From: Anaerobacillus isosaccharinicus
GTDB taxonomy: Bacteria > Bacillota > Bacilli > Bacillales > Anaerobacillaceae
NCBI RefSeq assembly: GCF_001866075.3
Contig: NZ_CP063356.1
Span: 5,128,926 to 5,192,925 of the forward strand
Direction: 5' to 3'
Length of the DNA: 64,000 nucleotides
The position numbers and the translations under genes are program-made. Shown here piece by piece: positions 63,978 through 64,000 of this stretch; the stretch's first letter is position 1, and the number at the start of each line of letters is the position of its first letter. Under the pieces are notes generated by a model that saw only the letters and a program-made list of their open reading frames with translations, made no database searches and was not told the origin of the DNA.

Positions 63978-64000
63978 CCCCTCAAAAAATCCTATAAACC

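Overview
The window is a low-GC chromosomal segment of an endospore-forming member of the Bacillaceae. Gene content and order closely follow the Bacillus subtilis yqj-art-bkd-spo0A-dxs-acc-spoIIIA-efp-mntR region. Three things absent from B. subtilis 168 suggest a facultatively or strictly anaerobic, probably alkaliphilic relative (Alkalihalobacillus, Halalkalibacterium or Anaerobacillus type): a pyruvate formate-lyase operon, a TAXI-TRAP transporter with its own DctS/DctR/DctB-type sensing genes, and an OLE noncoding RNA with its partner gene oapA. The genus is an inference. Almost every gene lies on the minus strand, so transcription runs from high to low coordinates. The plus-strand exceptions are prli42, yqzF and yqhP.

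From left to right: 0-5 kb holds methylmalonyl-CoA epimerase, the 30-residue Prli42 peptide, an L,D-transpeptidase, a YqjA-like exporter and an arginine-type ABC transporter. 5-12 kb is a solute-uptake and sensing block (fused TRAP permease, TAXI binding protein, DctB/DctR/DctS), followed by a tRNA-Arg. 12-18 kb contains a small unknown protein, bacilliredoxin BrxB, a zinc-binding ZnuA lipoprotein behind a Zur-like box, and a complete 2.83 kb IS21-family element. The element has split a small secreted-protein gene, with TGAAT target duplications. 18-29 kb is the full branched-chain keto-acid operon ptb-bcd-buk-lpdV-bkdAA-bkdAB-bkdB. It is preceded by a sigma-54 type promoter and by the activator gene bkdR.

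29-36 kb holds a four-gene envelope cluster (SteA-like, SteB-like, a GT2 and a divergent MraY/WecA-like membrane transferase) and pflB-pflA with a perfect Fnr-type site. 36-52 kb runs through spo0A, spoIVB, recN, argR, tlyA, dxs, oapA, the OLE RNA, ispA, xseB, xseA, folD, nusB, yqhY, accC and accB. 52-58 kb is the eight-gene spoIIIA operon, including a spoIIIAD that seems to start at ATT and is easily called too short. 58-64 kb holds yqhV, an internally duplicated small protein, efp, yqhT, aroQ, yqhR, yqhP, mntR and splB.

The strongest non-coding feature is the roughly 590-nt structured RNA at 44191-44781, between ispA and the membrane-protein gene that precedes dxs. Its position, size, partner protein and helices fit OLE RNA. 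A family of about 80-100 bp AT-rich repeats occupies four intergenic gaps, including gaps inside the bkd and spoIIIA operons and next to OLE.
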